Origin: Stutzerimonas kunmingensis
GTDB taxonomy: Bacteria > Pseudomonadota > Gammaproteobacteria > Pseudomonadales > Pseudomonadaceae
Direction of reading: 5' to 3'
Assembly (NCBI RefSeq): GCF_021432085.1
Contig: NZ_CP090366.1
Location: forward strand, 2,480,001 to 2,544,000
DNA length: 64,000 bases
Each line of letters starts with the position of its first letter. The first letter of the stretch is position 1. Shown piece after piece: positions 31,738 through 41,443 of this stretch. The notes below the pieces were generated by a model. The model saw only the letters and a list, made by a program, of their open reading frames with translations, was not told where the DNA came from and ran no database searches. The position numbers were made by a program, and so were the translations under genes.

Positions 31738-31753
31738 TGTATCTGCAGACACA
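31738..31753 (-). promoter_or_regulatory. Near-palindromic operator of the RES/Xre module
   Basis: TGTATCTGCAGACACA is a 16-base palindrome with one A/G change, 44 bases before the antitoxin start. Xre-type antitoxins usually repress their own operon through such sites. Confidence 0.5.
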
Positions 31754-31972
31754 AATACACTCACACTATCTTTCTAGACATTGATAAGAGCAACAGCGTG
31801 GTACCAGTAAGTTCGATATGAACGTCAGCCAACAACCAAGTGTCAATTGCGTTCAATAGATATGACGTTCGCCAGGCGCTGCGGTCGTGACAGGAGCGCT
31901 CGCGCCAATTGCATAAATGAACAATGCGCGAATGGCAGAACGGATGTTGGAAGGCTGAAGCCGCGTGAAGAC

Positions 31973-32059
31973 TGGTGCCCGGAGCGGGGGTCGAACCCGC
32001 ATACCCTTTCGGATGAGAGATTTTAAGTCTCTTGCGTATACCAATTTCGCCATCCGGGC
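31973..32059 (-). tRNA. tRNA-Leu (anticodon TAA)
   Basis: The 87-base gene read on the minus strand has acceptor GCCCGGA pairing with TCCGGGC, a long variable arm (type II), anticodon stem GAGAC and GTCTC-type pairing around TAA, T loop GTTCGACCC and an encoded CCA. Confidence 0.96.
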
Positions 32060-32156
32060 GGAGGTTGCGTAGCAGTGCGCCGATGGGGAATCGGCGGCGC
32101 AGGACTATAGCGAGCCTCCGGACACCACGCAACCCGAACGGCGCCGTTGCGTGGCC

Positions 32157-34436
32157 TCATTCGCTGGAAACTGGCGAAAGCTGCCACCAGCTCGGCAGCA
32201 GGCGGCGTATCTGCGACCGGCCGAAACGGTCGTCGATCAGGTGCACGACGCCTTCATCGCTCTGTGTGCGAATAACCCGTCCCGCAGCCTGCACGACTTT
32301 CTGCAGCCCGGGGTAGAGGTAGGTGTAGTCGTAACCCAGGCCGCGGCCGAATAGCTGCTCAAGGCGTGCCTTGAACTGCTCGTTGACCGGATTGACCTGT
32401 GGCAGGCCGAGGGTGGCGATAAAAGCGCCAATCAAGCGGTTGCCTGGCAGGTCGATGCCTTCGGCGAATGCGCCGCCGAGCACCGCAAAACCGACGCCCT
32501 TGCTGTGTTCGGTGAATCGGTCGAGAAATGCACTGCGGGCCGCTTCCTGCATGCCGCGAGTCTGCTCCCAGAAGGGCACGTCCGGATACTGCTCGCGCAG
32601 CAGGGCAGTCACCTGTTGCAGGTAATCAAAGCTGCTGAAAAACGCTAGGTAGTTGCCGGCGCGCTCGCGATATTGCTGGGCGATGAGCGCGACCACGGCA
32701 CCCAGCGAGGCCTGGCGGTGTTGATAGCGGGTCGAGACATGCTCGGCCAGGCATACCCGCAGCTGATCGGCCTGGAATGGCGATTCGACCTCGATCCAGG
32801 CGCTACCCGTGGGCAGGCCCAACATATCGGCATGGAACCGGCGCGGGTTCAGCGTGGCCGAGAACAGCACCGTCGAACGAGCCTGTTCTAACCGTGGCGC
32901 GAGGAAGGGCGCTGGAACCACATTGCGCAGGCACAGCATCGAACGCTTGGTCTTGCCGCGGCCAGTTGCGGGTAACAGGCTGATATCGAACAACGAATGC
33001 TCGCCGAACAGTTCGGCGATCCGGCAGAAATGCATGGCATCGAAATAGGCCCGTTGCAGCTCTGCATCCAGCCCGCCGGGCTGTTCGCCAAGGTAATCGG
33101 TGACGGCGCTGACGACCTGTTGCAGCGCGCCGAGCAGCTTGAGCGGCAGCTCGGGCTGCACCTGATAATTCGCCAGCTGCTCGCGATGCAGGTCGTTCCA
33201 GCAGCGCTGTACCCGACCCAGCGGGCGTTTCAAGGGCGCCGGCGCCTTGCCGCCGAGACCGGCGAAGGCCCGCTGATCGAGCTCGGCGCTGTACATGCCG
33301 CGCGCGCGTTCGAGCAGGTTGTGCGCTTCGTCCACCAGCACGCTGATACGCCAGTCATTGTTGAGCGTCAGGCCGTAGAGCAGGGCGCTGATGTCGAAAT
33401 AGTAGTTGTAGTCGCCGACCACGGCGTCCGCCCAGCGCGCCAGCTCCTGGCTGAGGTAATAGGGGCAGACCTGATGGGCGAGGGCGACCTCTCGCAGGGC
33501 CGCTTGGTCGAGCATGCTGTGCTGCAATGCCGCTGCTCGGGCCGCGGGCAAACGATCATAGAAACCCTTCGCCAACAGGCAGGATTCGCCGTGACAGGCC
33601 TTGTCCGGGTGCTCGCAGGCCTTGTCACGCGCGATCAGTTCGAGCACACGCAATTCACCCGCGCCGTTGCGCTGTAGCGTTTGCAGCGCATCCAGCGCCA
33701 GGCGGCGGCCGGAGGTCTTGGCAGCGAGAAAGAACAGCTTGTCGAGCTGCTGGCCGGGAAACGCCTTGAGTTGCGGAAACAGCGTGCCCAGCGTCTTGCC
33801 GATACCGGTCGGCGCTTGCGCCATGAGTGTGGTGCCCGTGCAGGCTGCCTTGTACACCGCCTCGGCGAGTTGCCGCTGGCCGGTGCGGAAATCGGCATGA
33901 GGAAAGCCCAGCGCTGTGAGCGCCTGATTTCGTGCGTCGCGATGGGCCAGTTCCTGTTCGGCCCAGTCGAGAAACGCCTGACACTGGGTTTCGAAAAAAA
34001 GGCGCAGGCTCTGTGCTCCGTGGCGTTCGACGAAGAGGGTTTCCTTGTGGCTGGCGACGTCGAAATAGACCAGTGCCAGCTCGACCTCGTCGAGCTGGCG
34101 CTTCTGACACAGCAGCCAGCCGTAGATCTTCGCCTGCGCCCAGTGCAATTGCCGATGGTTGGCCGGCTGACGTTCCAGATCACCGCGGAAGGTCTTGATT
34201 TCCTCTAGGCGATTCCGCGCCGGGTCGTAGCCATCGGCGCGGCCGCGCACCATGAGTTTTCCGTATTGGCCCTCCAGAGCCACTTCACGTTCGTAGCCCT
34301 CGCCGCGCCTTGCGGTGACCTGGGCGTGGCCGGCGATACCCTCTAGCGCGGTGGGCGAGGGCGTGAAGCGCAGGTCCAGATCGCCAACCTTGGCGGTGAA
34401 CTCGCAGAGTGCGCGCACCGCGACCCGATAGCTCAC
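32157..34436 (-). CDS. XPD/DinG-type Fe-S helicase with N-terminal PD-(D/E)XK-like domain
   Basis: The protein is 759 residues. The N-terminal 150 residues contain GRADGYDPARNRLEEIKTF and QLHWAQAKIYGW, the D...ExK...Q pattern of Cas4/RecB-like nucleases. Then come Walker A (QAPTGIGKTLG), a four-cysteine Fe-S region (CEHPDKACHGESC and VCPYYL), the DEAH box (VLVDEAHNLLERA) and motif VI (QAAGRVIRTQSD). It should unwind DNA 5' to 3'. It overlaps the FAN1 gene by four bases, so helicase and nuclease are likely translated together and act in the same repair step. Confidence 0.88.
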   Translation of the reverse strand: MSYRVAVRALCEFTAKVGDLDLRFTPSPTALEGIAGHAQVTARRGEGYEREVALEGQYGKLMVRGRADGYDPARNRLEEIKTFRGDLERQPANHRQLHWAQAKIYGWLLCQKRQLDEVELALVYFDVASHKETLFVERHGAQSLRLFFETQCQAFLDWAEQELAHRDARNQALTALGFPHADFRTGQRQLAEAVYKAACTGTTLMAQAPTGIGKTLGTLFPQLKAFPGQQLDKLFFLAAKTSGRRLALDALQTLQRNGAGELRVLELIARDKACEHPDKACHGESCLLAKGFYDRLPAARAAALQHSMLDQAALREVALAHQVCPYYLSQELARWADAVVGDYNYYFDISALLYGLTLNNDWRISVLVDEAHNLLERARGMYSAELDQRAFAGLGGKAPAPLKRPLGRVQRCWNDLHREQLANYQVQPELPLKLLGALQQVVSAVTDYLGEQPGGLDAELQRAYFDAMHFCRIAELFGEHSLFDISLLPATGRGKTKRSMLCLRNVVPAPFLAPRLEQARSTVLFSATLNPRRFHADMLGLPTGSAWIEVESPFQADQLRVCLAEHVSTRYQHRQASLGAVVALIAQQYRERAGNYLAFFSSFDYLQQVTALLREQYPDVPFWEQTRGMQEAARSAFLDRFTEHSKGVGFAVLGGAFAEGIDLPGNRLIGAFIATLGLPQVNPVNEQFKARLEQLFGRGLGYDYTYLYPGLQKVVQAAGRVIRTQSDEGVVHLIDDRFGRSQIRRLLPSWWQLSPVSSE

Positions 34437-36070
34437 GCCACGACCTCAGCCCACTGCACGTGACAGACCGCGATAGGCAGGCCGTGCTGATGGGCGTAAT
34501 CGATCCAGCGCTTCTGGTTGTCCTGCAGGCGATCGCCCGGGCCTTTCACCTCGATCATCCGGTAGCGGCGTTCTTCGGGCCACAGCTGGATGAGGTCCGG
34601 CAGGCCAGTACGATTGCCGCTGACATCGGCGAGGATGCGCTGAAACATCAGCTTCAGATGCGCGGCGGGAATGCACGTCAGGGCATGGGTCAACAGCTCC
34701 TCGTCGAGCAGCCCCCAGGCAACGAATGCGTTATGAATGCCGAGCTTTGCCTGGAAGGTGCGCCAGATACAGTCGCGGTATTCGTCACTGTCGAGACAGG
34801 CCAGGCAGGCGGCAAACAGATCGGCGCGCCGTTGTTGAAAATCCGCACGATTCAGATCAGCCGGCGCCCAGTGGAAAGGGTGGAAGAACGCACCGGGCAA
34901 CGGTGCGAAGATCGCATCCCAGCAAAGCAAGCCGAACAACGAGCCGACCAGGGCATTCTCGACGTAGTAGACCGGCGCGTCTGGTGTCGACAGGTGCTCG
35001 CGCACCGCATGCTCGACGCTACAGCCGGCCTGGGGCAGGACCAGGTCGAGCTGCTCCGGCTTGCGGTTGAGTGAGCGCAGCGTAGGGATACCCAGGCTGC
35101 GCTGCAGTCGCGGCTTGATTCGCTGCAGTTGCTGCAGTTCGTGCTCACTCTGCGGCGCAGCCCGCGCCTGATCCAGCAGCTCCAGCGCTGCTGCAGGCTG
35201 GCCACAGCGTTCGAGCACGCGAATCGCGCGCTCGCGGGCACCTGGATAGCTATTGGAGGCATGCAGGCGCAGGGCTTCCGTCAGATCGCCAATGCGCTCG
35301 AACTGCTGGCCGATGCTCAGCAGCAGCTTGCCGCGGCGGCTTTCCAGCCAGGCGTTGGCATAGGGCTCATCGGGAACGTCGGCCAGCACGTCGCTCAATG
35401 GCTCGCCGGTATCGAAACGCTCGCGGCAACGATGCAGATGCAGATAGGCATCCAGCTCGGTGCGGCAGTTGAAGGCGCGGGAGCTGGGCGAGAAGACGAC
35501 CTGCTCGTAACGGTAGATGCCGAGGTCGGCCAGAACGAACTCGGACCAGTCCTGATGGATGTTGCCGAAGAACAGCAAACGCAGGCGCTCACAGAGCTCG
35601 TCGATGCATAACGCAAATACCGCGTCTTCGATCTGGCTGCACCACGCCTGAAACGGCTTGGCCATCGGGTGGTCGACGCGCAGCTTATCCAGCAGCTCGG
35701 CCTTGCGCAGGCTGGCTGATGCAGACGACCCAAACACCTGCAGCAGCTCGCCTTTGGTCAGCAAAGCGAACAGCTGCTCGAGCGTCAGGGCCGAAGACGC
35801 ATCGACCCACCCCTGATCGATCAATGGCTCTACCGCGCGACGCGAGCAGCCAATCTCCGGATAGCGCAGCTTGCTTGCTCGAAACAGCATGCCCTTGCGC
35901 ATCACCATGCGCACCAGCAGCGCCTGGGAAGGCTGCGGCAACAGGGCGAAACGCTCGATAAATACCAGCTCGGTCTCATCCAGCAGATCACTGTGGTGAC
36001 GGCTCACCCAGGCCAGAACCTGTCGGAAGTTTTCGAGGTAGTAGAAGGGATTTTCCAGGGCCTGACGCAT
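34433..36070 (-). CDS. FAN1-type VRR-NUC structure-specific nuclease
   Basis: The protein is 545 residues, like the structurally studied P. aeruginosa FAN1. A long helical N-terminal and TPR-like region precedes the C-terminal VRR-NUC domain with catalytic Asp in GNRTGLPDLIQLW and the E-x-K motif in YRMIEVKGPGD. FAN1 cuts 5' flaps and helps unhook interstrand crosslinks. It is the first gene of a two-gene operon with the Fe-S helicase, behind a promoter that overlaps a LexA-like box. Confidence 0.9.
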   Translation of the reverse strand: MRQALENPFYYLENFRQVLAWVSRHHSDLLDETELVFIERFALLPQPSQALLVRMVMRKGMLFRASKLRYPEIGCSRRAVEPLIDQGWVDASSALTLEQLFALLTKGELLQVFGSSASASLRKAELLDKLRVDHPMAKPFQAWCSQIEDAVFALCIDELCERLRLLFFGNIHQDWSEFVLADLGIYRYEQVVFSPSSRAFNCRTELDAYLHLHRCRERFDTGEPLSDVLADVPDEPYANAWLESRRGKLLLSIGQQFERIGDLTEALRLHASNSYPGARERAIRVLERCGQPAAALELLDQARAAPQSEHELQQLQRIKPRLQRSLGIPTLRSLNRKPEQLDLVLPQAGCSVEHAVREHLSTPDAPVYYVENALVGSLFGLLCWDAIFAPLPGAFFHPFHWAPADLNRADFQQRRADLFAACLACLDSDEYRDCIWRTFQAKLGIHNAFVAWGLLDEELLTHALTCIPAAHLKLMFQRILADVSGNRTGLPDLIQLWPEERRYRMIEVKGPGDRLQDNQKRWIDYAHQHGLPIAVCHVQWAEVVA

Positions 36071-36113
36071 TGCACATCCGCTGCAGCTGGGGCGCGCGCG
36101 GCCCGCTCAAAGA

Positions 36114-36148
36114 CTGGCTATTTATACAGTTTGAGCGACGTTTGGCAA
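36114..36148 (-). promoter_or_regulatory. Promoter with LexA-like SOS box before the FAN1-helicase operon
   Basis: On the minus strand TTGCCA (36148-36143) and TATAAA (36126-36121) are 16 bases apart. The -10 lies inside CTGTATAAATAGCCAG (36129-36114), which fits the LexA consensus CTG-N10-CAG with the AT-rich CTGTATA half intact. It ends 43 bases before the nuclease start. LexA bound here would block the promoter. Confidence 0.65.
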
Positions 36149-36225
36149 TTGCCCGGTGATCAGCGGAAGTCTCACCAGCTACAGCAGACGGCTAGACGCC
36201 GCCTGCTGTGACGTCGTTGGCGATG

Positions 36226-37614
36226 TCAGACCGTGCGCGAAAAACGACCGCGCTGCTCGCCACCGAGATAGGCATCGAAAGCCATGGCGACGTTGCGCAT
36301 CATCAGCTGCCCTTGCGGCAAGAGGACCAGCGCATCGTCGTGCAGCTCGACGAGGCCATCGGCCACCGGTTCGGCGAGCTTTGCCAGCGACTCGGCGAAG
36401 TATTCCCGAAAATCAATGCCGTGCTTCTGTTCGATCTGGCGGTAGTCGACGCGGCTATGGCACATCAGCGACACGATGACGTCACGGCGCAGGCAGTCAT
36501 CGTCGCTCAGCTTGTAGCCGCGCTGCACCGGCAGCATGCCCTCGTTGAGGCGCGCGTAATACTGCGATAGCTCCTTGACGTTCTGGCTGTAGCTGTCGGC
36601 GACCTTGCCTATGGAGGAAATGCCCAGCCCGATCAGGTCGCAATCGGCGTGGGTCGAATAGCCCTGGAAGTTGCGCTGCAGCGTGCCATTGGCGCGGGCA
36701 AGGGCCAGTTCGTCCTCGGGCAGCGAGAAGTGATCCATGCCGATATAGATGTAGCCGGCGGCGGTAAGGCGCTGGATGGTCAGTTCCAGCAGCTCGAGCT
36801 TGCGCTCTGGCGGTGGCATGTCCTCTGGGCGGATCAGCTTCTGTGCGCGTACCAGCTCCGGCAGGTGGGCATAGCTGTAAGCGGCGATGCGGTCCGGACG
36901 AATGTCGATGATCTTGTCCAGCGTGGTGTCGAAGCTGGCCACCGTCTGCAGCGGCAGGCCGTAGATCAGGTCGACGCTGATGGACTTGAACTGTGCGTCG
37001 CGGGCGGCCTGGACCAGCTCGCGGGTCTGCTCTTCGGTCTGGATGCGATTGACGGCGATCTGCACCTGCTCGTCGAAATCCTGCACGCCGAAGCTCAGGC
37101 GGTTGAAGCCCAGCTTGCGCAGGCCGTGGATCTGCTCGGGCGTGACGGTGCGCGGGTCCACTTCCAGCGAGAACTCGTGGTTGTCGCTGTCATCCATGTT
37201 GAACGCCTGATGCAGGCACGCCATCAGGTCGGCTAGCTGCTCGCTGGTGAAATAGGTGGGTGTGCCACCGCCGAGGTGCAGCTGAGTGAGCTTGCGCGAA
37301 CGGTCGAACAGTTCGCCCTGCATGGCGATCTCGCGCTTGAGGTATTCGAGGTACTCGACGGCGCGCTCGGTCTTGTGGGTGATGATCTTGTTGCAGGCGC
37401 AGTAATAGCAAAGGCTCTTGCAGAACGGAATGTGGATGTATACCGACAGCGGCTTGGGCGTTTGTGCCTGATTGCTGCGTGCAGCGGCGGCACGGTAATC
37501 ATCCTGGGCGAAGGCCTGGTGAAACTGGGGGGCCGTGGGGTAGGAGGTGTAGCGCGGACCTGGACGGTCGTATTTCTCGACCAGGGCGCGGTCGAAGCTC
37601 GGCAGTTGGTCCAT
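36226..37614 (-). CDS. hemN: HemN, oxygen-independent coproporphyrinogen III dehydrogenase
   Basis: The protein is 462 residues with the radical SAM motif C65-x3-C69-x2-C72 (FCKSLCYYCACNK), the GGGTPTYF loop and the C-terminal HemN domain. It makes protoporphyrinogen IX without oxygen, needed for heme under denitrifying or microaerobic growth. In pseudomonads hemN is usually under Anr; only a poor Anr half-match is seen upstream (ATCAA at 37743-37747), so this regulation is not shown here. Confidence 0.95.
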   Translation of the reverse strand: MDQLPSFDRALVEKYDRPGPRYTSYPTAPQFHQAFAQDDYRAAAARSNQAQTPKPLSVYIHIPFCKSLCYYCACNKIITHKTERAVEYLEYLKREIAMQGELFDRSRKLTQLHLGGGTPTYFTSEQLADLMACLHQAFNMDDSDNHEFSLEVDPRTVTPEQIHGLRKLGFNRLSFGVQDFDEQVQIAVNRIQTEEQTRELVQAARDAQFKSISVDLIYGLPLQTVASFDTTLDKIIDIRPDRIAAYSYAHLPELVRAQKLIRPEDMPPPERKLELLELTIQRLTAAGYIYIGMDHFSLPEDELALARANGTLQRNFQGYSTHADCDLIGLGISSIGKVADSYSQNVKELSQYYARLNEGMLPVQRGYKLSDDDCLRRDVIVSLMCHSRVDYRQIEQKHGIDFREYFAESLAKLAEPVADGLVELHDDALVLLPQGQLMMRNVAMAFDAYLGGEQRGRFSRTV

Positions 37615-37808
37615 GTTCGTTTTACCTAAGGTTGAATTCGGAGTCCGGCGCGGAACGCGGTGTCACCCTCGGGTGTGTCCGGCTCAGGCAGGTCATGGGC
37701 GCGGATTATGGACGATTCGGTCCGGCGCGCCGACTGTCTCAGATCAAGAATAGCGCCCCGGCGGCACTCCGAACCGCACCGTTGGGCGATTCGAAATGCG
37801 TACCGGGC

Positions 37809-37825
37809 GCGGCCGGGAAGGCCGC
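37809..37825 (-). terminator. Hairpin after the chemoreceptor gene
   Basis: GCGGCC and GGCCGC frame a five-base loop just after the stop of the chemoreceptor gene (minus strand). No T-run follows, so it is only a possible terminator. The rest of the 221-bp gap before hemN holds nothing else I can name. Confidence 0.35.
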
Positions 37826-37835
37826 ATCGCAGTGG

Positions 37836-39458
37836 TCAGAGCTTGAACTGGCCGACCAGACGGTTCAGCTCGGTTGCCAGACGCACCAGCTCGTCGCTGA
37901 TCTGCGAGGTCTGGGATGCGTCAGCCGAAGTGGTGTCCGCAATACGGCTGATGGTCGTGATGTTGCGATTGATCTCTTCGGCAACCGCACTCTGCTGTTC
38001 GGCAGCCGTTGCGATCTGGGTGTTCATCTCGTTGATGGTGCCGACTTCGTCGGCGATCACGGCAAGACTCTGGGCAGCCTTCTCGACGCATTGCGAACCC
38101 GACCGGGCACGCAGTTGTGCTTCGCTCATGGCCTGCACCGCATTGCGAACGCCGCTTTGCAGCTGTTCGATCATTGCCTGGATTTCTTCGGTGGATTTCT
38201 GCGTGCGCGAAGCCAGGGTACGTACCTCATCGGCCACCACCGCAAAGCCGCGGCCCTGTTCGCCGGCGCGTGCCGCTTCGATGGCTGCGTTCAGCGCCAG
38301 CAGGTTGGTCTGCTCGGCGATGCCGTTGATCACGCCGAGCACCATGTCGATGCTGGCGCTGTCGCTCTCGACCCGCTGGATGACCTGGGCGGCTTTCTCG
38401 ATCTCGGCGATCAGCACTTCGATACCGTCCAGTGCCTCGGTGGCGACCTTTACGCCGGCTTTTGATTCGTTGTCGGCGCCGGTCGATGCCGTGGCGGTCT
38501 GGCTGGCATTGCGTGCCACTTCCTGCACGGTCGCGCTCATCTCGTTCATCGCCGAGGCGACCATGTCGGTCTCGCTGCGCTGCTCGTTGACGGCAGCCAG
38601 GGTCTTCTCTGCAACATGGGATACCCGCTCGGAGACATCACTGAGCTGATGGGTAACGCCCGCGACGGCCTCCAGGCTATGGCGGAACTTGCCGATCATG
38701 CGGTTGAAGGCATCGCCCATCGCGCCGATTTCGTCCTTCGCACCCACCTCGACGCTGAGGCTGAGGTCTTCGTCCTCGGCCATGGTATTCATGGTGTGGC
38801 GCATGGCAGTGATGCGGCGGATGATGACGTGGCGCACGGTCAGGCACATGACCACCACGCCGATGAACAGCAGGAGCAGCTGAATCCCGCCGCTGATCAT
38901 GATGTTGCGGTCGACTTCCTGGTCCAGCGCCTTGAGGTCATAGCTGATGCGCACTGCGCCCATTACCGTGTTCTCGCCGACCTGGTGGCAGGTCAGGCAG
39001 TTGGTGCCGCGGTAGTCCGCGTGGGCGAGGATGGGATTTATGACGGTCAGCACACGGCCGCCGTTCTGCTTGTTGACCTCGATGATTTCCTCACCGCCCA
39101 GCGCGCGACGATCCAGCGCGTCGGCGGGAGCCTGATGGTCATAGCCCGGGCCGAACACCTTGGTGACTTCTTCCCCGCGGATGATGCGCGCATCGATAAC
39201 GCCTGGGCGCGCGAGGATCTTGTTCCGCAGCACCTCTCGCTGAGCCATGGTGCCGGTCAGCATCATGGTGTTGATGCTATCGAAATAGGAGTCGGCGGCA
39301 TCCTTGGTCTGCTGCTCCACAACCTGGAGCACGAGCCGCTTCTCCGTACTGGCAGAGAAGAACAACGAGGCAGACATGATCGCCACCAGGACCAGCACGA
39401 GGGCCAGGTTGATCTTTGTCTGCACGGACATTTGTCGGGAGGCGGAGCTGTTGTTCAT
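37836..39458 (-). CDS. Methyl-accepting chemotaxis protein with periplasmic c-type heme motif
   Basis: The protein is 540 residues. A first membrane helix (about 18-36) is followed by a periplasmic domain of about 150 residues, a second helix (about 187-208), HAMP and a long signalling coiled coil with the hairpin tip [32 protein letters not shown]. The periplasmic domain carries a single CxxCH (C154, C157, H158; [10 protein letters not shown]), the covalent heme c motif, as in heme-containing sensor MCPs of Geobacter. Redox or gas sensing is inferred. ATG 39458 has AAGGAA upstream. The adjacent hemN gene fits a low-oxygen theme. Confidence 0.88.
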   Translation of the reverse strand: MNNSSASRQMSVQTKINLALVLVLVAIMSASLFFSASTEKRLVLQVVEQQTKDAADSYFDSINTMMLTGTMAQREVLRNKILARPGVIDARIIRGEEVTKVFGPGYDHQAPADALDRRALGGEEIIEVNKQNGGRVLTVINPILAHADYRGTNCLTCHQVGENTVMGAVRISYDLKALDQEVDRNIMISGGIQLLLLFIGVVVMCLTVRHVIIRRITAMRHTMNTMAEDEDLSLSVEVGAKDEIGAMGDAFNRMIGKFRHSLEAVAGVTHQLSDVSERVSHVAEKTLAAVNEQRSETDMVASAMNEMSATVQEVARNASQTATASTGADNESKAGVKVATEALDGIEVLIAEIEKAAQVIQRVESDSASIDMVLGVINGIAEQTNLLALNAAIEAARAGEQGRGFAVVADEVRTLASRTQKSTEEIQAMIEQLQSGVRNAVQAMSEAQLRARSGSQCVEKAAQSLAVIADEVGTINEMNTQIATAAEQQSAVAEEINRNITTISRIADTTSADASQTSQISDELVRLATELNRLVGQFKL

Positions 39459-40064
39459 GGTTTTCCTTAGTACTACTGCCACGCGGGGTCAGCTGCCATT
39501 GCAGCACTGCTGCGCTGCCGATACTTGCGGCGCAGCATTGAGCAGGCAGTCACCTGCTGATATCGGCGTGCTGTGCGTATTCTTGAAACCAACCGCAGGT
39601 GATAGCCATGCGCCATTATTGGGCGGCGCTATGGTATTGCTTTTCGGCACGAGAGAAGTGCTTCGGGCGACCGACAACAGTGCAATTGCACATTTCCCTG
39701 ATTCAGGTCATGGGTCGACCGGCTCTCTTTCGGTGCAAGGTGCGACAAAGGTGTAATGATCATTGGCTATGGGTATTCGCGGTTGCGCGTCCGGTTATTC
39801 GGCCTCACTGGCACGGTGAAAAAACACCGACAGATGGCTTTACAGAGCGCCCCGACCGCCATTAGCGTTGCGACCCGCCGGAGCAGCGAAACCAGTGCCT
39901 CCGAGAGGCAGGCACATAATCTGCATCGACTGTGAATGTCGCTGCGAACCCCGCTGCAAAACGATGGTCGTAGGCTCTACGCCGGCATGGCCGGGCAACA
40001 CCGCAAGGCAGCTGCTGTTCTCGATGGCAGTGCATCGACTGGAACCTTTATTTCAAGGACTCAC
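39459..40064. other. 606-bp gap between chemoreceptor and galU
   Basis: No frame here has a ribosome site and protein-like composition; the short frames present look like chance. The region is divergent, so it must hold promoters for the chemoreceptor and for galU, but no clear -10/-35 pair stands out. Confidence 0.5.
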
Positions 40065-40904
40065 ATGATCAAGAAATGCCTTTTTCCCGCTGCCGGATAT
40101 GGCACACGTTTTCTTCCTGCAACCAAAGCCATGCCCAAGGAAATGCTGCCGGTGGTGAACAAACCCCTGATTCAATACGGGGTTGAAGAGGCACTGGCGG
40201 CGGGGCTGAACCAGATCGCGATCGTCACCGGGCGTGGCAAGCGCTCGCTGGAAGACCATTTCGACATCAGCTACGAGCTGGAGCACCAGATCCGCAACAC
40301 CGACAAGGAAAAGTACCTGGTCGGTATTCGCCGCCTGATCGACGAATGCAGCTTCTCCTACACCCGCCAGGTGGAGATGAAGGGCTTGGGGCATGCGATT
40401 CTCAGCGGCCGCCCGCTGATCGGCGATGAGCCGTTCGCCGTGGTCCTGGCTGACGACCTTTGCATCAACCTCAATGGCGATCCGGTCCTGGCGCAGATGG
40501 TCAAGCTCTACAACCAGTTCCGCTGCTCGATCGTTGCCATTCAGGAAGTGCCGCCGGAAGAGACCAGCAAGTACGGTGTGATCGCCGGCGAGATGATCCG
40601 CGACGACATATACCGCGTCAGCCACATGGTCGAGAAGCCCAAGCCGGAAGACGCGCCGTCCAACATGGCGATCATCGGTCGCTACATCCTGACTCCGGAC
40701 ATCTTCGATCTGATCGAGCAGACCGAGCCGGGCAAGGGCGGTGAGATTCAGATCACCGACGCGCTGATGCGCCAGGCTCAGGATGGTTGCGTGCTGGCGT
40801 ACAAGTTCAAGGGCCAGCGCTTCGACTGCGGTAGCGCCGAGGGCTACATCGCGGCGACCAACTTCTGCTACGAACACTTCTACCTGACCGGCAAGGCGTT
40901 CTGA
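40065..40904 (+). CDS. galU: GalU, UTP-glucose-1-phosphate uridylyltransferase
   Basis: The protein is 279 residues with the nucleotidyltransferase signature AAGYGTRFLPATKAMPKEM and the sugar-binding stretch VEMKGLGHAIL. It makes UDP-glucose for LPS and exopolysaccharide. The frame is open further upstream, but ATG 40065 has AAGGA and matches the family start (MIKKCLFPAAG). Confidence 0.96.
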   Translation: MIKKCLFPAAGYGTRFLPATKAMPKEMLPVVNKPLIQYGVEEALAAGLNQIAIVTGRGKRSLEDHFDISYELEHQIRNTDKEKYLVGIRRLIDECSFSYTRQVEMKGLGHAILSGRPLIGDEPFAVVLADDLCINLNGDPVLAQMVKLYNQFRCSIVAIQEVPPEETSKYGVIAGEMIRDDIYRVSHMVEKPKPEDAPSNMAIIGRYILTPDIFDLIEQTEPGKGGEIQITDALMRQAQDGCVLAYKFKGQRFDCGSAEGYIAATNFCYEHFYLTGKAF

Positions 40905-40910
40905 AGCACT

Positions 40911-40932
40911 TGGGCCACCTAAGGGTGGCCCA
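40911..40932. terminator. Hairpin between galU and the VOC gene
   Basis: TGGGCCACC and GGTGGCCCA form a perfect 9-bp stem with a four-base loop just after the galU stop. There is no long T-run, but the place between two convergent genes suits a two-way terminator. Confidence 0.6.
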
Positions 40933-40949
40933 GTCACTTCCGGGCGGCT

Positions 40950-41372
40950 TCAAGGCTCCGGCATATCCTCGGCACCCGGTCCAAGCGGCTGCCCGTAGCT
41001 GAATTCGACATAGTTGCCCGCAGGATCGCGCAAACCGCAGTAGTAGCCCACCGGATAGGGTTCGTCGCGCGGCTCCCATATCAGACAGCCTTCCCTGCGT
41101 GCCAGGTCGGCAACCGCATCCACTTCCTCTCGACTGGCCAGCGCGAAGCCGAAATGGCTGTAGTCGTCCATCGCCAGTGATCGATCCTTGCCGCCTGGCA
41201 TCATCACGAAGATGAACTCGCGCTCTTTTCCAGGCTCCGCCATCCAGACGATGCGTGAGCCCTTTCCGGGGCGCTCGTGAAACACGTGCATGCCGCAGAA
41301 GCGCTCATAGAACGCGATACAGGCGTCCAGATCGGGCACGTGCAGAGCCAGGTGGGTGAGGGTAGGGCGCAT
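40950..41372 (-). CDS. VOC-family (glyoxalase/dioxygenase-like) protein
   Basis: The protein is 140 residues with two beta-alpha-beta-beta-beta repeats. Metal ligands fit [11 protein letters not shown] at the start, HFGFAL in the middle and YVEFSYG at the end. It matches the conserved gene between galU and gor in P. aeruginosa (PA2024 position). The reaction is unknown. Confidence 0.85.
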   Translation of the reverse strand: MRPTLTHLALHVPDLDACIAFYERFCGMHVFHERPGKGSRIVWMAEPGKEREFIFVMMPGGKDRSLAMDDYSHFGFALASREEVDAVADLARREGCLIWEPRDEPYPVGYYCGLRDPAGNYVEFSYGQPLGPGAEDMPEP

Positions 41373-41443
41373 GCGGCACTCCTTCGGTGATTCAGGCCGA
41401 AAGCCTGGGTTATGCTGTTCGCTACAGAAGGAGACAACATTAC

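Noticed and set aside
37734..37747. Possible Anr/FNR box before hemN (ATCAA half-site)
   Set aside because: Only one half fits TTGAT-N4-ATCAA; the other half has few matching bases, and the place is 120 bases from the start.
39911..39924. Sigma54-like GGCAC-N7-GC pattern upstream of galU
   Set aside because: Only the core GG and GC spacing fits; the -12 half is CTGC, and a match this weak is expected by chance in GC-rich DNA.
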